Shown piece after piece: positions 1 to 10,546 of a DNA stretch of 64,000 nucleotides (position 1 is the stretch's first letter; each line of letters starts with the position of its first letter). The notes beneath the pieces were generated by a model. That model was not told the origin of the DNA, made no database searches, and saw only the letters and a list, made by a program, of their open reading frames with translations. Source of the DNA: Latrodectus hesperus (taxonomy: Eukaryota > Arthropoda > Arachnida > Araneae > Theridiidae); NCBI GenBank assembly GCA_037975125.1, contig CM075852.1:18501297-18565296 (forward strand), given 5' to 3'. Made by a program: the position numbers and the translations under genes.

Positions 1-800
1 TTTTGAGTCATTGATAAATAAAAAATTCGTTTCACGATTACTCATGAGATTTCTAAAAATATTATTCAGTGCTGATTTTTTTTTATCTTGAATTTAATGA
101 TAACGAATTCAAAGCATAAGATTAAATGTCAGCGGATATGTGGTCAAATGAGTTGTTTAAGCTTAAAAAAGGGAATTGGTCAATCATTTCGACATGAACT
201 CTTTGTAAAATAACTTGATTTCTGTTTTAAGTGTTGGGTACTTTCAAAGAATTTTGCAATACAGATTAGATATTGTCAAAAACTTCGATCAATAAAGTGA
301 AAATGATTATGTGTTTTATGTTAAATCGGCATTTTGTATTTCATTGGCTTTTAAATTTGTAAATGAATTTAAACATAGAAAGTTATGTAAGAATGTTTAG
401 AAATGTATTAGTTATGAAGGTTAGTTTGACTTTCCCATAAACAAAATTTAAAGCACATCACATAAAATTTTATAAAAGCTGTAAATTATTCTGTTTCTAT
501 GTATATATATAATAGTTTCTAGTAATATAACTATTGACTGGTTTTTAATTGATAATATTAGATTTTTGGCTAAATTATTGTGTGTATGTTAACAAGTATA
601 TAGAATATTACATATTTTTTAAAGTTTTAAAGCACTTTAATTTTTTTAACAATGATTAACATTAAGTAAACGTAATATTTCTATTGTTCTTTACGAACTA
701 TTAAGGTAAAGAAAAGTAATCCAAGTTTATAAAATTCTCAGTTTTAAAATTTAGTTGGAAATTTTGTTTATTTTAATGAAAAATAATTGTGTTTATGCCT
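1..800. other. AT-rich stretch, no gene seen
   Basis: No open frame of note, no recognisable repeat family and no RNA gene. The composition (A/T runs, many stop codons in all frames) is what I would expect of intron or intergenic DNA. Confidence 0.6.
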
Positions 801-814
801 TTTTTATTTAATAT

Positions 815-893
815 TTTCTTTTATTCTAGGTAAGTGTTTCTAACTTTGAATGACCTTGTTTCTTGGTTTTTGTGTTAAGTCGTGGAAGTAAGT
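815..893 (+). other. Candidate recursive splice site (zero-length exon) with downstream 5' splice site
   Basis: A T-rich tract (about 803-827) runs into CTAG at 826-829, immediately followed by GTAAGT at 830-835, so an acceptor and a perfect metazoan donor abut at 829|830. A second strong donor, GGAA|GTAAGT, lies at 888-893, which would define a 58-nt recursive-splicing exon (830-887). This is the architecture known for ratchet points in long insect and vertebrate introns. The sequence shows the motifs; that they are used is inference. A matching site is at 40365. Confidence 0.5.
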
Positions 894-1601
894 TACTGAC
901 TACTTTTATCCTTTGATATTTAATTTTTTAATTTCATTATTGGTATAAATGCACTTGTTTTTATATAAAAAAAGTAATTTTAAATTTGCATATTCCAATG
1001 AAAGTTGGATTTTATGTAATCCTTTTTTTACATCCGTTTTAACTACTTTTACACATTACCTATAGTAATTTTCCATTTTTTCATAACCTTTATTACTCAA
1101 CCATCATTTTACAAAAATCAATAAAATCTGCAAATTTCTGGGATTTTTTTATACTTTATTGCTTTGAAACTTACAAGTATTAACAGAAAACTGTACGATT
1201 CATTTGTACTACATAAAAGTTGAAATTTAACTTTCTTCAAGAAAAGTCGCCATTTTTCGCTGTTAATGATGCTAAAATTCTTAAGTTCTTTTTAAATCAT
1301 GTGAAAATCCTTTTCAGGATAATCATTACCTTAAATTTAATGTACTTCTAAATCATATTTGAATAAATTTCTTGAGATTTGAGTGATGTGATAGCAGTGA
1401 AATTATTATTATATTTAAATTTTTCTTTTCTGGATGCTATTTAGAGTCTGTCAAAAAGTCAATTTTCAATTCAATTAAAAAAATTCAATCAAAATGTCAA
1501 TCGGTTAATTTTAAAAATTGATAAATATTTCTGAAAAAAAATGGTAACATCATTCGAAATGGAAATATTCGAATCTAGATATCAAGTTTCAGAAATACGA
1601 A
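894..1601. other. AT-rich stretch, no gene seen
   Basis: No supported coding, RNA or repeat feature; AT-rich with frequent stops on both strands. Confidence 0.55.
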
Positions 1602-1765
1602 GCCGAGCTGGTAACGGAAACGTTAGGGTCTAGCCTTAGGCTGAGCGTTTGTGGGTTCGATCTACACCTAAGTATGGATGTTCATTGTGGTTCTCAGACC
1701 ACTTTAAACTGTATATCCAGATTGAATTGGCTATCGTGTACAACATGAGACCTATAAAAAAAACT
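1602..1765 (+). repeat. tRNA-derived SINE, family A, old copy
   Basis: The head starts GCCGAGCTGG and keeps a B-box-like GTGGGTTCGAT near 1650. It is followed by the family's body landmarks: TATGGATG, GTGGTTCTCAGACCACTTTAAACTGTA, and the GTGTACAACATGA tail region. The many differences from the young copies at 5004, 7382 and 36396 mark it as old. Confidence 0.7.
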
Positions 1766-1919
1766 GCAAATTCGGAAAAAGATTAAAACGATTTTTTTAA
1801 ATTCCTTACAAAACTTTCATTAAATGCAACGCCTACATTTCATTTGTATTTTTAGTGTTAAACTCAAAATTTTATAAAATCTTATCTCATTATATTTGCT
1901 TTGCTTTTACTAGGCTAAT

Positions 1920-2807
1920 TATTAGGTCTACCGGAAAGTTCTGTCCGCTCCGGTTACAATCAGTTTCAACAAGTATTCAGCTCAACAAACCATTTCCGAC
2001 CATATTCGGAAACTAGGGTTTGTGTGGAAGTATTCGAGATGGGTGCCACACAAGTTAAGTGAGAAGAATTTGAATGATCGAATCATCATATGCACATCTC
2101 TGCTTGCACGCAACAAAATCAAACCCTTCTTGGACCGGATCATAACTGGGGATGAAAAGTGGATTACCTATGAAAACATCATAAGAAAAAGGGCATATTG
2201 TGAACCCGGAAAACCTGCCCCCTCTACCTCTAAACCACAGTTGAGCCTGAACAAGAGAATGTTGTGTATATGGTGGGACATTCGAGGACCAATACATTTT
2301 GAGCTGTTGAAACCAAACGAAAGGCTAAATTCGGAGAGGTACTGTCAGCAATTGGACAAATTAAAAACAGCACTCCAAGAAAAGAGGCCGGCGATGTTCA
2401 ATAGGAAGGACATCATACTGCTTCATGACAATGCCCGGCCACATGCTGCTTTGGGGACTCGTCGGAAAGTCGCAGAGCTAGGCTGGGAAATTTTGTCGCA
2501 TCCACCATACTCTCCGGACCTAGCACTATCTGATTATCACTTGTTTCTGTCCTTACAAAATTTCTTGCAGAGCAAACAATTCAAGAACGAAGATGATATC
2601 AGACAAGCACTGGTTCAATTTTTGGCCTCTAGAGATAAGACATTTTTTAAAAATGGGATATACAAATTGCCATCACGCTGGCAAGAAGTCATAAATATAT
2701 ATATAATGATGGCAATTATATTATTCAATAAAGTTTATCCAAAGTATGAAAAATTTGATTCTTTTGTTTCATTCTAAAACAGACAAAACTTTCCGGTAGA
2801 CCTAATA
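1920..2807 (+). mobile_element. mariner element, internally deleted, with intact terminal inverted repeats
   Basis: The two ends form an inverted repeat starting TTAGGTCTACCGGAAAGTT (left from 1922, right complement ending 2805), and each end abuts a TA dinucleotide (1920-1921 and 2806-2807), the target duplication of the Tc1/mariner superfamily. The element is 884 bp; complete mariners are about 1.3 kb. The left repeat runs almost directly into the middle of the transposase frame, so the missing part is the N-terminal third of the gene. The near-perfect match of the ends suggests a fairly recent insertion or one moved in trans by a full-length relative. Confidence 0.93.
1953..2731 (+). pseudogene. 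mariner transposase, N-terminally truncated, C-terminus frameshifted
   Basis: This encodes the C-terminal two thirds of a mariner DDE transposase, the nuclear enzyme that cuts and pastes the element at TA. The open frame has no ATG before the truncation. It is readable from about 1953, where residues like QQTISDHIRKLG match the second helix-turn-helix, and then shows WVPHKLSEKNL. The catalytic triad is present: D in TGDEKW, D in HDNARPH, and 34 residues later D in SPDLALSDYH (DD34D; the usual proline of SPDLAPSDY is leucine). After QEVIN a short TATATATA run (about 2694-2704) shifts the frame. The expected family ending NDGNYIIQ followed by a stop is found in the next frame at 2705-2731, while the original frame runs on to 2777 as unrelated residues. 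Without the DNA-binding N-terminus it should not transpose by itself. Confidence 0.92.
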
Positions 2808-3033
2808 CTTTATAACTAAAACCGAAATTAAAGCGTGTGAGTTTTAAGATTTTGTTATTAATATATTCAAATCGAGTACTTAAATAAGCAATATTTTGAA
2901 AATATTACAATTAAGTATAATTACATTAAAATAACTTTGACAAAGTTTTTTTTTTTTTTTTTTTTTTGTAAATTTTATAACATTTTTACAATGTTTACTG
3001 ACTTTTTTAATTCCATTCCATTTATCTTAGTAC

Positions 3034-3136
3034 CGAGCTGGCAGTGGAATAGTTAACTACCACAAAACTTCAATTCAAAAATGCATCCTTTCGACTCCTA
3101 CCTAGGACGTGCCAGTTTGTATAATAGTTCGGAATA

Positions 3137-3137
<1 letters not shown>
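3034..3137 (+). repeat. SINE family A fragment
   Basis: Starts ACCGAGCTGGCAG with GAATAGTTA (A-box region). Body landmarks CCTACCTAGGACG and GTTTGTATAATAGTTCGGAATA follow, and the copy is cut at a TA microsatellite. Old copy. Confidence 0.6.

Positions 3138-3139
<2 letters not shown>

Positions 3140-3195
<56 letters not shown>
3140..3195. repeat. (TA)n microsatellite
   Basis: About 28 uninterrupted TA units, replacing the 3' half of the adjacent SINE fragment. Confidence 0.98.
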
Positions 3196-3196
<1 letters not shown>

Positions 3197-3199
<3 letters not shown>

Positions 3200-3440
3200 T
3201 AGTGGAACACCGACCCACCCGAAGGTATGCGGTGAGTGAACGCCGTTGCGTAATCCAGTCAAGAGGTGCACCACAAGGCCGAAGCCAAGGTTCAGGTGGT
3301 CGCAAAGGTCAAATGACTGAAAGAACTCCCAGCAAGTGGTGGGGTGACCCAAACCACTATAAATAAAGGCTCAAAGTGATGGGGCGAGAGAGACGTTCAT
3401 TGGAACTCGCTCTGACTGGAAGATGGGGGCCAATGTGGCC
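3197..3440 (+). other. GC-richer repeat-like segment with a TATAAATA box
   Basis: The segment is markedly richer in G and C than its flanks. On the plus strand it has TATAAATAAA at about 3358, followed about 35-40 bp later by a GGGGCGAGAGAGACGTTCATT stretch, which resembles a core promoter such as that of an LTR or the 5' end of a retroelement. It may instead be part of the 3' untranslated region of the minus-strand LINE next to it. I could not find a paired copy in this window. Confidence 0.3.
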
Positions 3441-3461
3441 TATAAAACTTAAAAAAACAGA

Positions 3462-3540
3462 CAAGGTTACAAAACAGTATGATACAAGATAAAATACAAA
3501 CAAGGTTTACAATACAGTATGATACCAGATTAAATACAGA
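3462..3540. repeat. Two tandem units of about 39 bp
   Basis: CAAGGTTAC...CAGTATGATAC is repeated from 3501 as CAAGGTTTAC...CAGTATGATAC with a few differences. It lies just beyond the stop codon of the minus-strand LINE, so it is probably part of that element's 3' untranslated region. Confidence 0.8.
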
Positions 3541-3581
3541 TAAGAAATTTTACATATGTACAGAGAACAGAAGAGGTGGAG

Positions 3582-4028
3582 TCAGCCAGTGAATTGGTAG
3601 TGCATCTCTTGCAGTAGAATCTCCTGGATCCACTTCCGGAATCCTTTGTTGGAGAGGAATTGTGGGGCTCTATCAGCTCTGGCAGAACTTGGGAAATGGC
3701 GTGTCCTGATATCAGTGTAGTGCTCACAGTCGAATATGAGGTGATTGACGTCTTGAGTCTCTCCATCATGTGGGCAGATGTCATCCTGTCCATGGAATCG
3801 TCTTCTGTAGGTTCCAAAGCAACCATGACCAGTGAGGAACTGGTTGAAGTAGAAGTCTGCAGAGATTCTTTTTCTAGATACTTTAGGAAAGAATGAGTAG
3901 AGTCTCCTGCTCTTGGTGGAGCACTCCCAGAGATGTTGCCATCTGTGCAGTTCGTCTATATTGGTAAGGGTGATAAGCTGTTGCCTGCTGAGTCGGACTG
4001 TGATTCCAATATCCTCATTTGTGGTTGC

Positions 4029-4029
<1 letters not shown>
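3582..4029 (-). pseudogene. Non-LTR retrotransposon (LINE) ORF2, C-terminal end only
   Basis: Read on the minus strand, this is the last 140 or so residues of a LINE polyprotein, the region after reverse transcriptase and RNase H. Visible landmarks are FLTGHGCFGTY followed by a zinc-knuckle-like stretch C..(D)...NHLIFDC, where H-x4-C is intact but the second cysteine expected in C-x2-C is an aspartate. This tail is typical of Jockey/R1-type elements; I would not assign a clade. The stop codon is at 3582-3584. The frame is open upstream to 4029, where it runs into a TA microsatellite, so everything 5' (endonuclease, reverse transcriptase) is missing. The frame is unbroken in the preserved part, which argues for a moderately young, 5'-truncated insertion. 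No host function is implied. Confidence 0.8.

Positions 4030-4118
<89 letters not shown>
4030..4118. repeat. (TA)n microsatellite
   Basis: About 44 TA units at the truncated end of the minus-strand LINE. Confidence 0.98.
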
Positions 4119-4124
<6 letters not shown>

Positions 4125-4129
4125 AACTA

Positions 4130-4985
4130 TAGATTTCGAGCCAATTATCACACTACGCAAAAATAGGTGGGCTGTACTTTAGGTATCCTCTCAATTTCTC
4201 ACCAATTTGGCGCCATAGTGTTGGCGATGTCGATTTATTTCTGGTTGGTCTATCTTGTTTTCAACGCCATCTTGTTTTTTCAAACATACACGAAAACAAT
4301 CTTAGTGTGTGTGGGGGGGACGTCAGTTTTTACCAAGGAACACCCTGAAGCATATTTTTCCTCACAAAAATGATCGTAGAAACATATAACCTATTTGCTT
4401 AAACCTTTACATTTTTTTTAATTTATTCGATTTTAAGAACACAAAAATTTAACTGTCATTCTAAATTCTTTTATACAGAAAATTTGTAAAATCTGTGCGA
4501 TTTGAATACATTTTAAGATTTAGATTTGTGAAAATGATTAAGATTTATTCCATTTTGTATTAAAACTATAAATTCAATAATTCCACGTAAGTGTTCTTCT
4601 GCTCTTCAGTTCTCACTCCACTTTTAGTGAATATCTCTCTTTCTCTGAAAGAAAAATTGAGTCCAATTATTACTTGGTTGTTAAAATCTTAAATTCCATG
4701 TTCAAGAAAATGCCATGTATCCCTATAAAATATTTTTAGAAAAAAAAAACAAAGTAGTAGAATTACCCAGGAGAATTCATATCTTTAAGTATTTAAATTA
4801 ACATAGCACATTTTTGTGTTATCAAGAGAAATATACTTTAAATAAAATATCCATTAAAATTGCCACAAAACTTCGATATAACGACAAATGATAGAATAAG
4901 TAAAAAAGCATAAATATTTTTTTAGAATTCTGCGTTTCTGTGAGACGAAATTTGGTCATATTGCTTTTTAAATTCTGTGAATGTC
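4130..4985. other. No gene seen
   Basis: A short plus-strand open frame at 4167-4373 has no recognisable domain and no support. The rest is AT-rich with frequent stops. Confidence 0.5.
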
Positions 4986-5003
4986 TTTTCTATTCAAAAT
5001 CAA

Positions 5004-5178
5004 GCCGAGCTAGCAGCCGAATGGTTAGCGCTCTTGCCTTCGGCTCAACGGTACATGGGTTCGAATCTCACCTTGGGCATGGATGTTTGTAGTGGTTCGG
5101 AATCCAATTTAAACCATAGGTCCCGATCTAATTAGCCCTCGTGTGCAAAAAATGACCGTTGATTGACAAACAAATTAA
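5004..5178 (+). mobile_element. SINE family A, young copy with 13-bp target duplication
   Basis: tRNA-derived head: GCCGAGC, GAATGGTTAGCGC (A box) and GGGTTCGAATC (B box). The body contains GGGCATGGATGTTTGTAGTGG and a tail GTGTGCAAAAAATGACCGTTG followed by GACAAACAAA. It is flanked by CTATTCAAAATCA at 4990-5002 and again at 5179-5191, a perfect 13-bp duplication that proves insertion by retrotransposition. The head resembles Leu/Ser tRNA. SINEs encode no protein and rely on a partner LINE. Confidence 0.93.
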
Positions 5179-5313
5179 CTATTCAAAATCAGATAACCAT
5201 TTTTATTTTCATGAAATACAGTTTATTCCTTAATTCAAATGTTTTCCTGTTATCTTTCTATACAAGTGGTTACATGCATAAAACATAGATATATTAAAAC
5301 TTATATATGCCTG

Positions 5314-5689
<376 letters not shown>

Positions 5690-7367
5690 AAGTGATGACT
5701 TGGTAATGAGAATGAATTACATGAATTTATTGATGCAATCAAATGCTTTATATAATATTTTTGGTATTTCATTTAGAGAAATCTGATTACATAATTTTAA
5801 TATTTTATTCTAACCATTATCTAATCACTCATTCTTTGCACTAATTAAACATTTTTAAAAAGATATGTTCAAATAAAGTCGCTGTAGTTTATTTAAATAA
5901 TATATGAGTAAAACCGTACAAATAAACGATAAATTTCCGAGTGACATTTATAAAGACACTCCAAACATTTTGCCAATTTAAGCAGTTAAATACTCCGAAA
6001 GTCTGGCGAGATAGAAACAAAATATATATCAATCTATTTACGCCATAGATTTAACGGAGATAATCAGATTATAAAGTTTATCCTTTTGAAGAACAACTCC
6101 CTCGTTAAATATGCCTCTTAGATTCCTATCTGATTACATTACCCTGCGAGCAACCGCTGCTATTTTTTTCCTCTCTCTCTGTGACCGGAAAATATATTAC
6201 TTTCATTATCTTTTGATGTCGCAATTCTTAAAGTTGACAACTAGACACCATCCCCCAAAAAGATTCTGTTCCTGCAGCTTCAACCCAAAATAAATGAAAC
6301 GCCATTTTACAAATCGCCTTTCCCGAAGACCTCGGGCCGAAACTGTAATTGTTCTGCCAAGAATCCAAGCTCGACTCCTTGTTGAAGTTTGTAATTGGAT
6401 ATTAAAAATTGACGCGCGGAAGATGAAATCGAAAGGAGGAGACTGCAAAGAGAAAAAAAAAATTTCTTTTGCATTTTATTATTAATCTTTCCCTCAAACC
6501 AGCTAGAGATTATTAATCTTTATTTGCTGTGTAATGACGCGATATTTATTTTAATTATTTGCCTTTCCTCGAGCCCAGTGTGATACATGGATGCAGTTCT
6601 ACGCTGTCGAAGACCGGATTCTCAATGGTAATGAACAAAAGCAGATTTTGTTTTTGACTAATTTTTCGATGTCGAGTTAATTATGAATTGCGATTCTTCC
6701 TTTCTTTTAGTTTTCTAAATAGTACTTGGGTAAATAAAATTTTCATTTTCCAACATAGATTTATAATTATATTATTTGACTGTAGCAATAAATTAAAAGG
6801 AAAAATAATTAAAATAACTACAGGCTGAGCAACGTTTAGAAATTTTTCAAAAGAATGCAACACTATATTAATGGAAGCTATATTTCGGAATAGAGTTTTT
6901 TCTTCTGAATTTATGTATTTATTTACTATTTACCTGTTTCTGGAAGAAAAATTGCATAGATTAATTTTGAAATTAATGTTCATTCTGTGTTCAGTATTTA
7001 TCTTACGCAACTTTACTAGGAATCTGTATTGTACTTATTAGCAATCTGTAATGTTAGTTCCTTTTAGTGCGATTAATAGAAAGCAGTGTATAGCTTTAAT
7101 GTTTAAACTGCATTAAAATCCTGTTATTTTGCATGTTGCAAATTCAACTATAAAGTGAATTCATTCACTTTTGATTAGTTTTGATTGAACAAGAAGAAAA
7201 ATTACACATTGCAAATCTTATATTTTAATCTTCTATTTTATATGTATTGTAAATCTTGTATTGAAAAATTATATGCATTGTAAATCTTATGTTTCTTGTA
7301 TTGTAATAAGATGATAGCTGATGTGGTTTAACCTTAGCCTTTTGTTCTTTCTTAGCTTTTTGTTTTT
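5690..7367. other. No gene seen; unique-looking AT-rich DNA
   Basis: Short open frames on both strands at 6111-6485 overlap a slightly GC-richer patch (6090-6450) but show no domain. At 7205-7310 the phrase ATTGTAAATCTT(A/G)T occurs three times in loose tandem. Confidence 0.5.
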
Positions 7368-7578
7368 CCCCTTGGAGATGGGCCGAGCTGGCAGCCGAAT
7401 GGTTACGCTCTTGCCTTCGGTTCAACAGTTCGTGGGTTCGAATCCCACCTTGGGCATGGATGTTTGTAGTGGTTCGGAATCCACTTTAAAACCGTAGGTC
7501 CCGGTCTAATTAGCCCTCGTGTGCAAAAAATGACCGTTGAGCGACAAAACAAACCAAAACAAAACCCCTTGGAGATGG
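7368..7578 (+). mobile_element. SINE family A, young copy with 14-bp target duplication
   Basis: The SINE itself spans 7382-7564: head GCCGAGCTGGCAGCCGAATGG, B box GGGTTCGAATCCC, body GGGCATGGATG...GTGGTTCGGAATCCACTTTAAA, and tail GACCGTTGAGCGACAAAACAAACC. The flanks CCCCTTGGAGATGG at 7368-7381 and 7565-7578 are identical. One base of the A-box region (GGTTACGC rather than GGTTAGCGC) is lost. Confidence 0.95.
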
Positions 7579-7579
7579 A

Positions 7580-9310
7580 TATTTTTAATCATATGAAACC
7601 TTGAAGTTGTAGATACCGCACAAATTAACCTTTGTGTGCAAAATGTTGGGTGATAAAACAAGCTCCAAATTTATTTATATTTTTCAACTTATTTTACAGA
7701 GATAATGATGTTTATTAATTTTTTAAGAATCATAGCGTAGCATTCTAACACAAAGAGCAGTGTTTTTGTTTAATTATGATTAATAAAAGAGATGTTTTTC
7801 ATTGTTTAAATTCATATTCGATATCAAAAAACCTTAGTGCTATCCTGTTAAAATGAAATTCTTATTAATCATTATTATTAGAATAAAATTTCTAAAGCCT
7901 GGAAAAAATCTCAATTTTTCATTCTAATGAGAACTCTATCTTCCCAACGAGAAAGAGAGAGAATTTACTGTCAAAATACCTTGATATTAGTTGATAATAG
8001 ATACATAAATTACTTGTCTAATAAATTTTATGCGTATTAGTTAATTCAGTTTATTACGTTGTTTGTTTTTATTAACGTCTAAAACGATAACCTTAAAAAT
8101 GAGATTGTGTATATAATGAATAATACTGAAGCATTTACCTTGACAGTATAATTTTTCGAGTTAAGTAACATATTAAAGACCTAACAAAATTGAATTGTAT
8201 AAGCCAGAACTTATTTAGAAAGAAAATATTCCGTACAGATTGGCCATTCTCTTCCATTTTGGACTGAGAAGATAGTGCTTCAAAAAGTATCTCCCTTGCC
8301 CCCTACTACACACTCGCTTTCACGGTGCAAAGACTATCAACCGATGAAAACATAATCACTTCCAACCAACAGCAACTTGTAAATGTTTCATCACTTCGCT
8401 AGTAAATCTCTCATTTTTAATGTAAATAAACTTGCATCTTACTTTAGAGTTTATATTGAAAGAAACATAGGGTGGTGATAATGTGGGACGATGAAAGATA
8501 AAGCGATTTTTAAACATCGAGCTTGCTTGAGGTTTGGGTAGAATTTATTCATTTTTATGTGGAAAAGTGGTTTCGGTGAATATGTATGTACCCAATCATT
8601 CGATGTATTATTTTCAAACTAGATAATTTATTGTTTTAACTGTTTGGTGGACTGTTTGAAGTCCTGTTTCTGTAAGTGTCTAATGTGGAGAAAGCTAATT
8701 TTACTATGAGAATAAACAACACTATAATTTCATTAAAGTACCTGAATAAAATTTTAAGCGTTTTCTTTGTATGCGTATTTGCTAATTTGTGTAAATAACT
8801 AAAATGAATGAACGACATTGCAATTCATTTCTTAGAATTATGTATTTATGTTAATAAAATGAAAAATATTTTTTGAAAAATTTCATTGTTATTCAAAATA
8901 GCTTTTATTCGTTCGATGATACAAATTAACATTCGTTACTGCCTTTCATGTAATTTCAATATTGTCGAGGAACTATGTAGATTTTTTTTTAGAAAATATG
9001 TAAACATATTTTTCGTAAAATGTAAGTACATGTTCTTTAAAAAGAAAATTGTGCTAAAAGAAAATGCTAAATAATGTAATGTAGTAAAAAAATGCTATAA
9101 TTTTTCTCATGTCTTTTTATATACATTTTGGCGTGTATGTGGTTATATCTATTTGAATTTGTTAATGATCTAGTTTATTTTCAAAATGGTGCCGATGAAG
9201 TAGTTTAAGTTCTAAGTAACTTAATTTGGAATTTGTTCGTGCTCACTTTCGTTTTTCCATATGTGTTGAATATAAGTGGGAGAAAAATTCTTGTCTTCTC
9301 GTGCGAGGAA
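7580..9310. other. No gene seen
   Basis: AT-rich. The short open frames are below what chance gives and have no recognisable domains. No repeat family identified. Confidence 0.5.
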
Positions 9311-9316
9311 ACAAAA

Positions 9317-9366
9317 ATTTAGCTTGGCGAAATTACTAATTATCAAGTGATTTCGCCAAGCTAAAT
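9317..9366. repeat. Perfect hairpin, 17-bp stem
   Basis: TTTAGCTTGGCGAAAT at 9318-9333 is followed after 16 nt by its exact complement at 9350-9365; the flanking A/T adds one more pair. The stem is GC-richer than its surroundings. Confidence 0.9.
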
Positions 9367-9774
9367 GTTTTTGCTTTAGTTTTTAATATTTTGTGGGTTT
9401 GATTCTAATTTTTTAATTGGGGAATGATTGTACAGGTCCACTTTCAGACCTAATTTCATATTAACTATGTTTATCGTATGGGAAAACAGTAAGGAATCAA
9501 TCAACCAGCGAATCACTGGTTTCATTTTTTTACCGCTAGACTGCGCTGTTCTCAGCAACTGAAAATTCACAAAATATTCCATGAATTGCACAAATCTCTT
9601 AGATTTGAATTTAGCTGAAATTTGTGTCTTTGGTTTTGAATACATGATTAAACATATCTCAATTATATTTTAATCTATGTTTATTCTTGTATGAACAAAA
9701 GTTTATATTTTCTCTAAATAAATCATAGAATTTAATAATTTCGTAAAATTTTACCAACAAAAAGCAGCGGTTTC

Positions 9775-10110
9775 ACTCGGTGATGAATGACTGCATCTTC
9801 TACTTTGCCGTCCTGCTTCATCACGGGACTCCCCTCGTGATTCATGGGGTGGGTATTCTCCAAAGGGGTTCTTGCACCCCTCGCCCTTACGGAAGAGAAA
9901 GGTTCATTTGCTTTTCACGTACCCAAAGGGGTAAGAGCCGAATTACATCCGTGATTTACGTACCTTTCGCTGAGCGCCTTGAGGCGAAATTTATTTTCAT
10001 TCAAATCATCCGCTCAATGTAAGCCAGGCGCTTTTCGAGAACCGAGTGGACATTATTTTTCATTCTTTACAGATCGATGCCTATCTGAATGAACGTGTTC
10101 CTTTGCCCAA
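9775..10110. other. GC-richer island
   Basis: A patch clearly less AT-rich than its flanks, with an 80-codon plus-strand open frame (9780-10022) that I do not recognise and would not call a gene. It could be a regulatory element or a relic of an old insertion. Confidence 0.35.
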
Positions 10111-10112
10111 GC

Positions 10113-10546
10113 GACCCTTTCATTTCAACGTAGAATGAAATGTTTCGACAGAATACCGTTAGCAAATTCCTTCCTGTATAGGTTAACATTTCTAGAAATT
10201 ATAATGTTCCCTTCTAGAACAGAAGGAAATAATCGTAATGTTAAAGGGGCATATTTATTTTATAAGATGATTTAAACTTGGCGATTCAAGTTGTCTCACT
10301 AGTTAAATTTATAAATATCTGATTAAAGTGACCTTTTTCAATTCATCGTATAATGAAATGTTTTGACAGAATACCTTTAACAGGAAATATTCTCTTCCTG
10401 TATAGGTTAACATTTCTAGAAATTATAATGTTCCCTTCTAGAGCAGAAGGAAATAACTGTATTGTTAAAGTGAATATTTCATTTATATAATGATTTAAAC
10501 TTGGCGATTAAAGTTGTCTGACTAGTTAAATTTAAATCTCAGATTA
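10113..10546. repeat. Tandem duplication, two units of about 217 bp
   Basis: Unit 1 begins GACCCTTTCATTTC at 10113 and unit 2 GACCTTTTTCAATTC at 10330. Both contain TTCCTGTATAGGTTAACATT, the palindrome TTCTAGAA, AATTATAATGTTCCCTTCTAG, and ATGATTTAAACTTGGCGATT. The units differ at scattered positions, so the duplication is not recent. Confidence 0.9.

Noticed and set aside
3098..3366. Open frames across the TA repeat at 3140
   Set aside because: Their length comes from the repeat (Tyr-Ile units), with no domain outside it.
3197..3440. Complete LTR retrotransposon
   Set aside because: A TATA box is present, but no second LTR, primer site or gag/pol was seen.
9780..10022. 80-codon plus-strand frame in a GC-richer patch
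   Set aside because: No domain, no second copy, and frames of this length are expected in GC-richer DNA.
10186..10225. Heat-shock element
   Set aside because: TTCTAGAA pairs exist, but the half sites do not alternate at 5-bp steps over the block.
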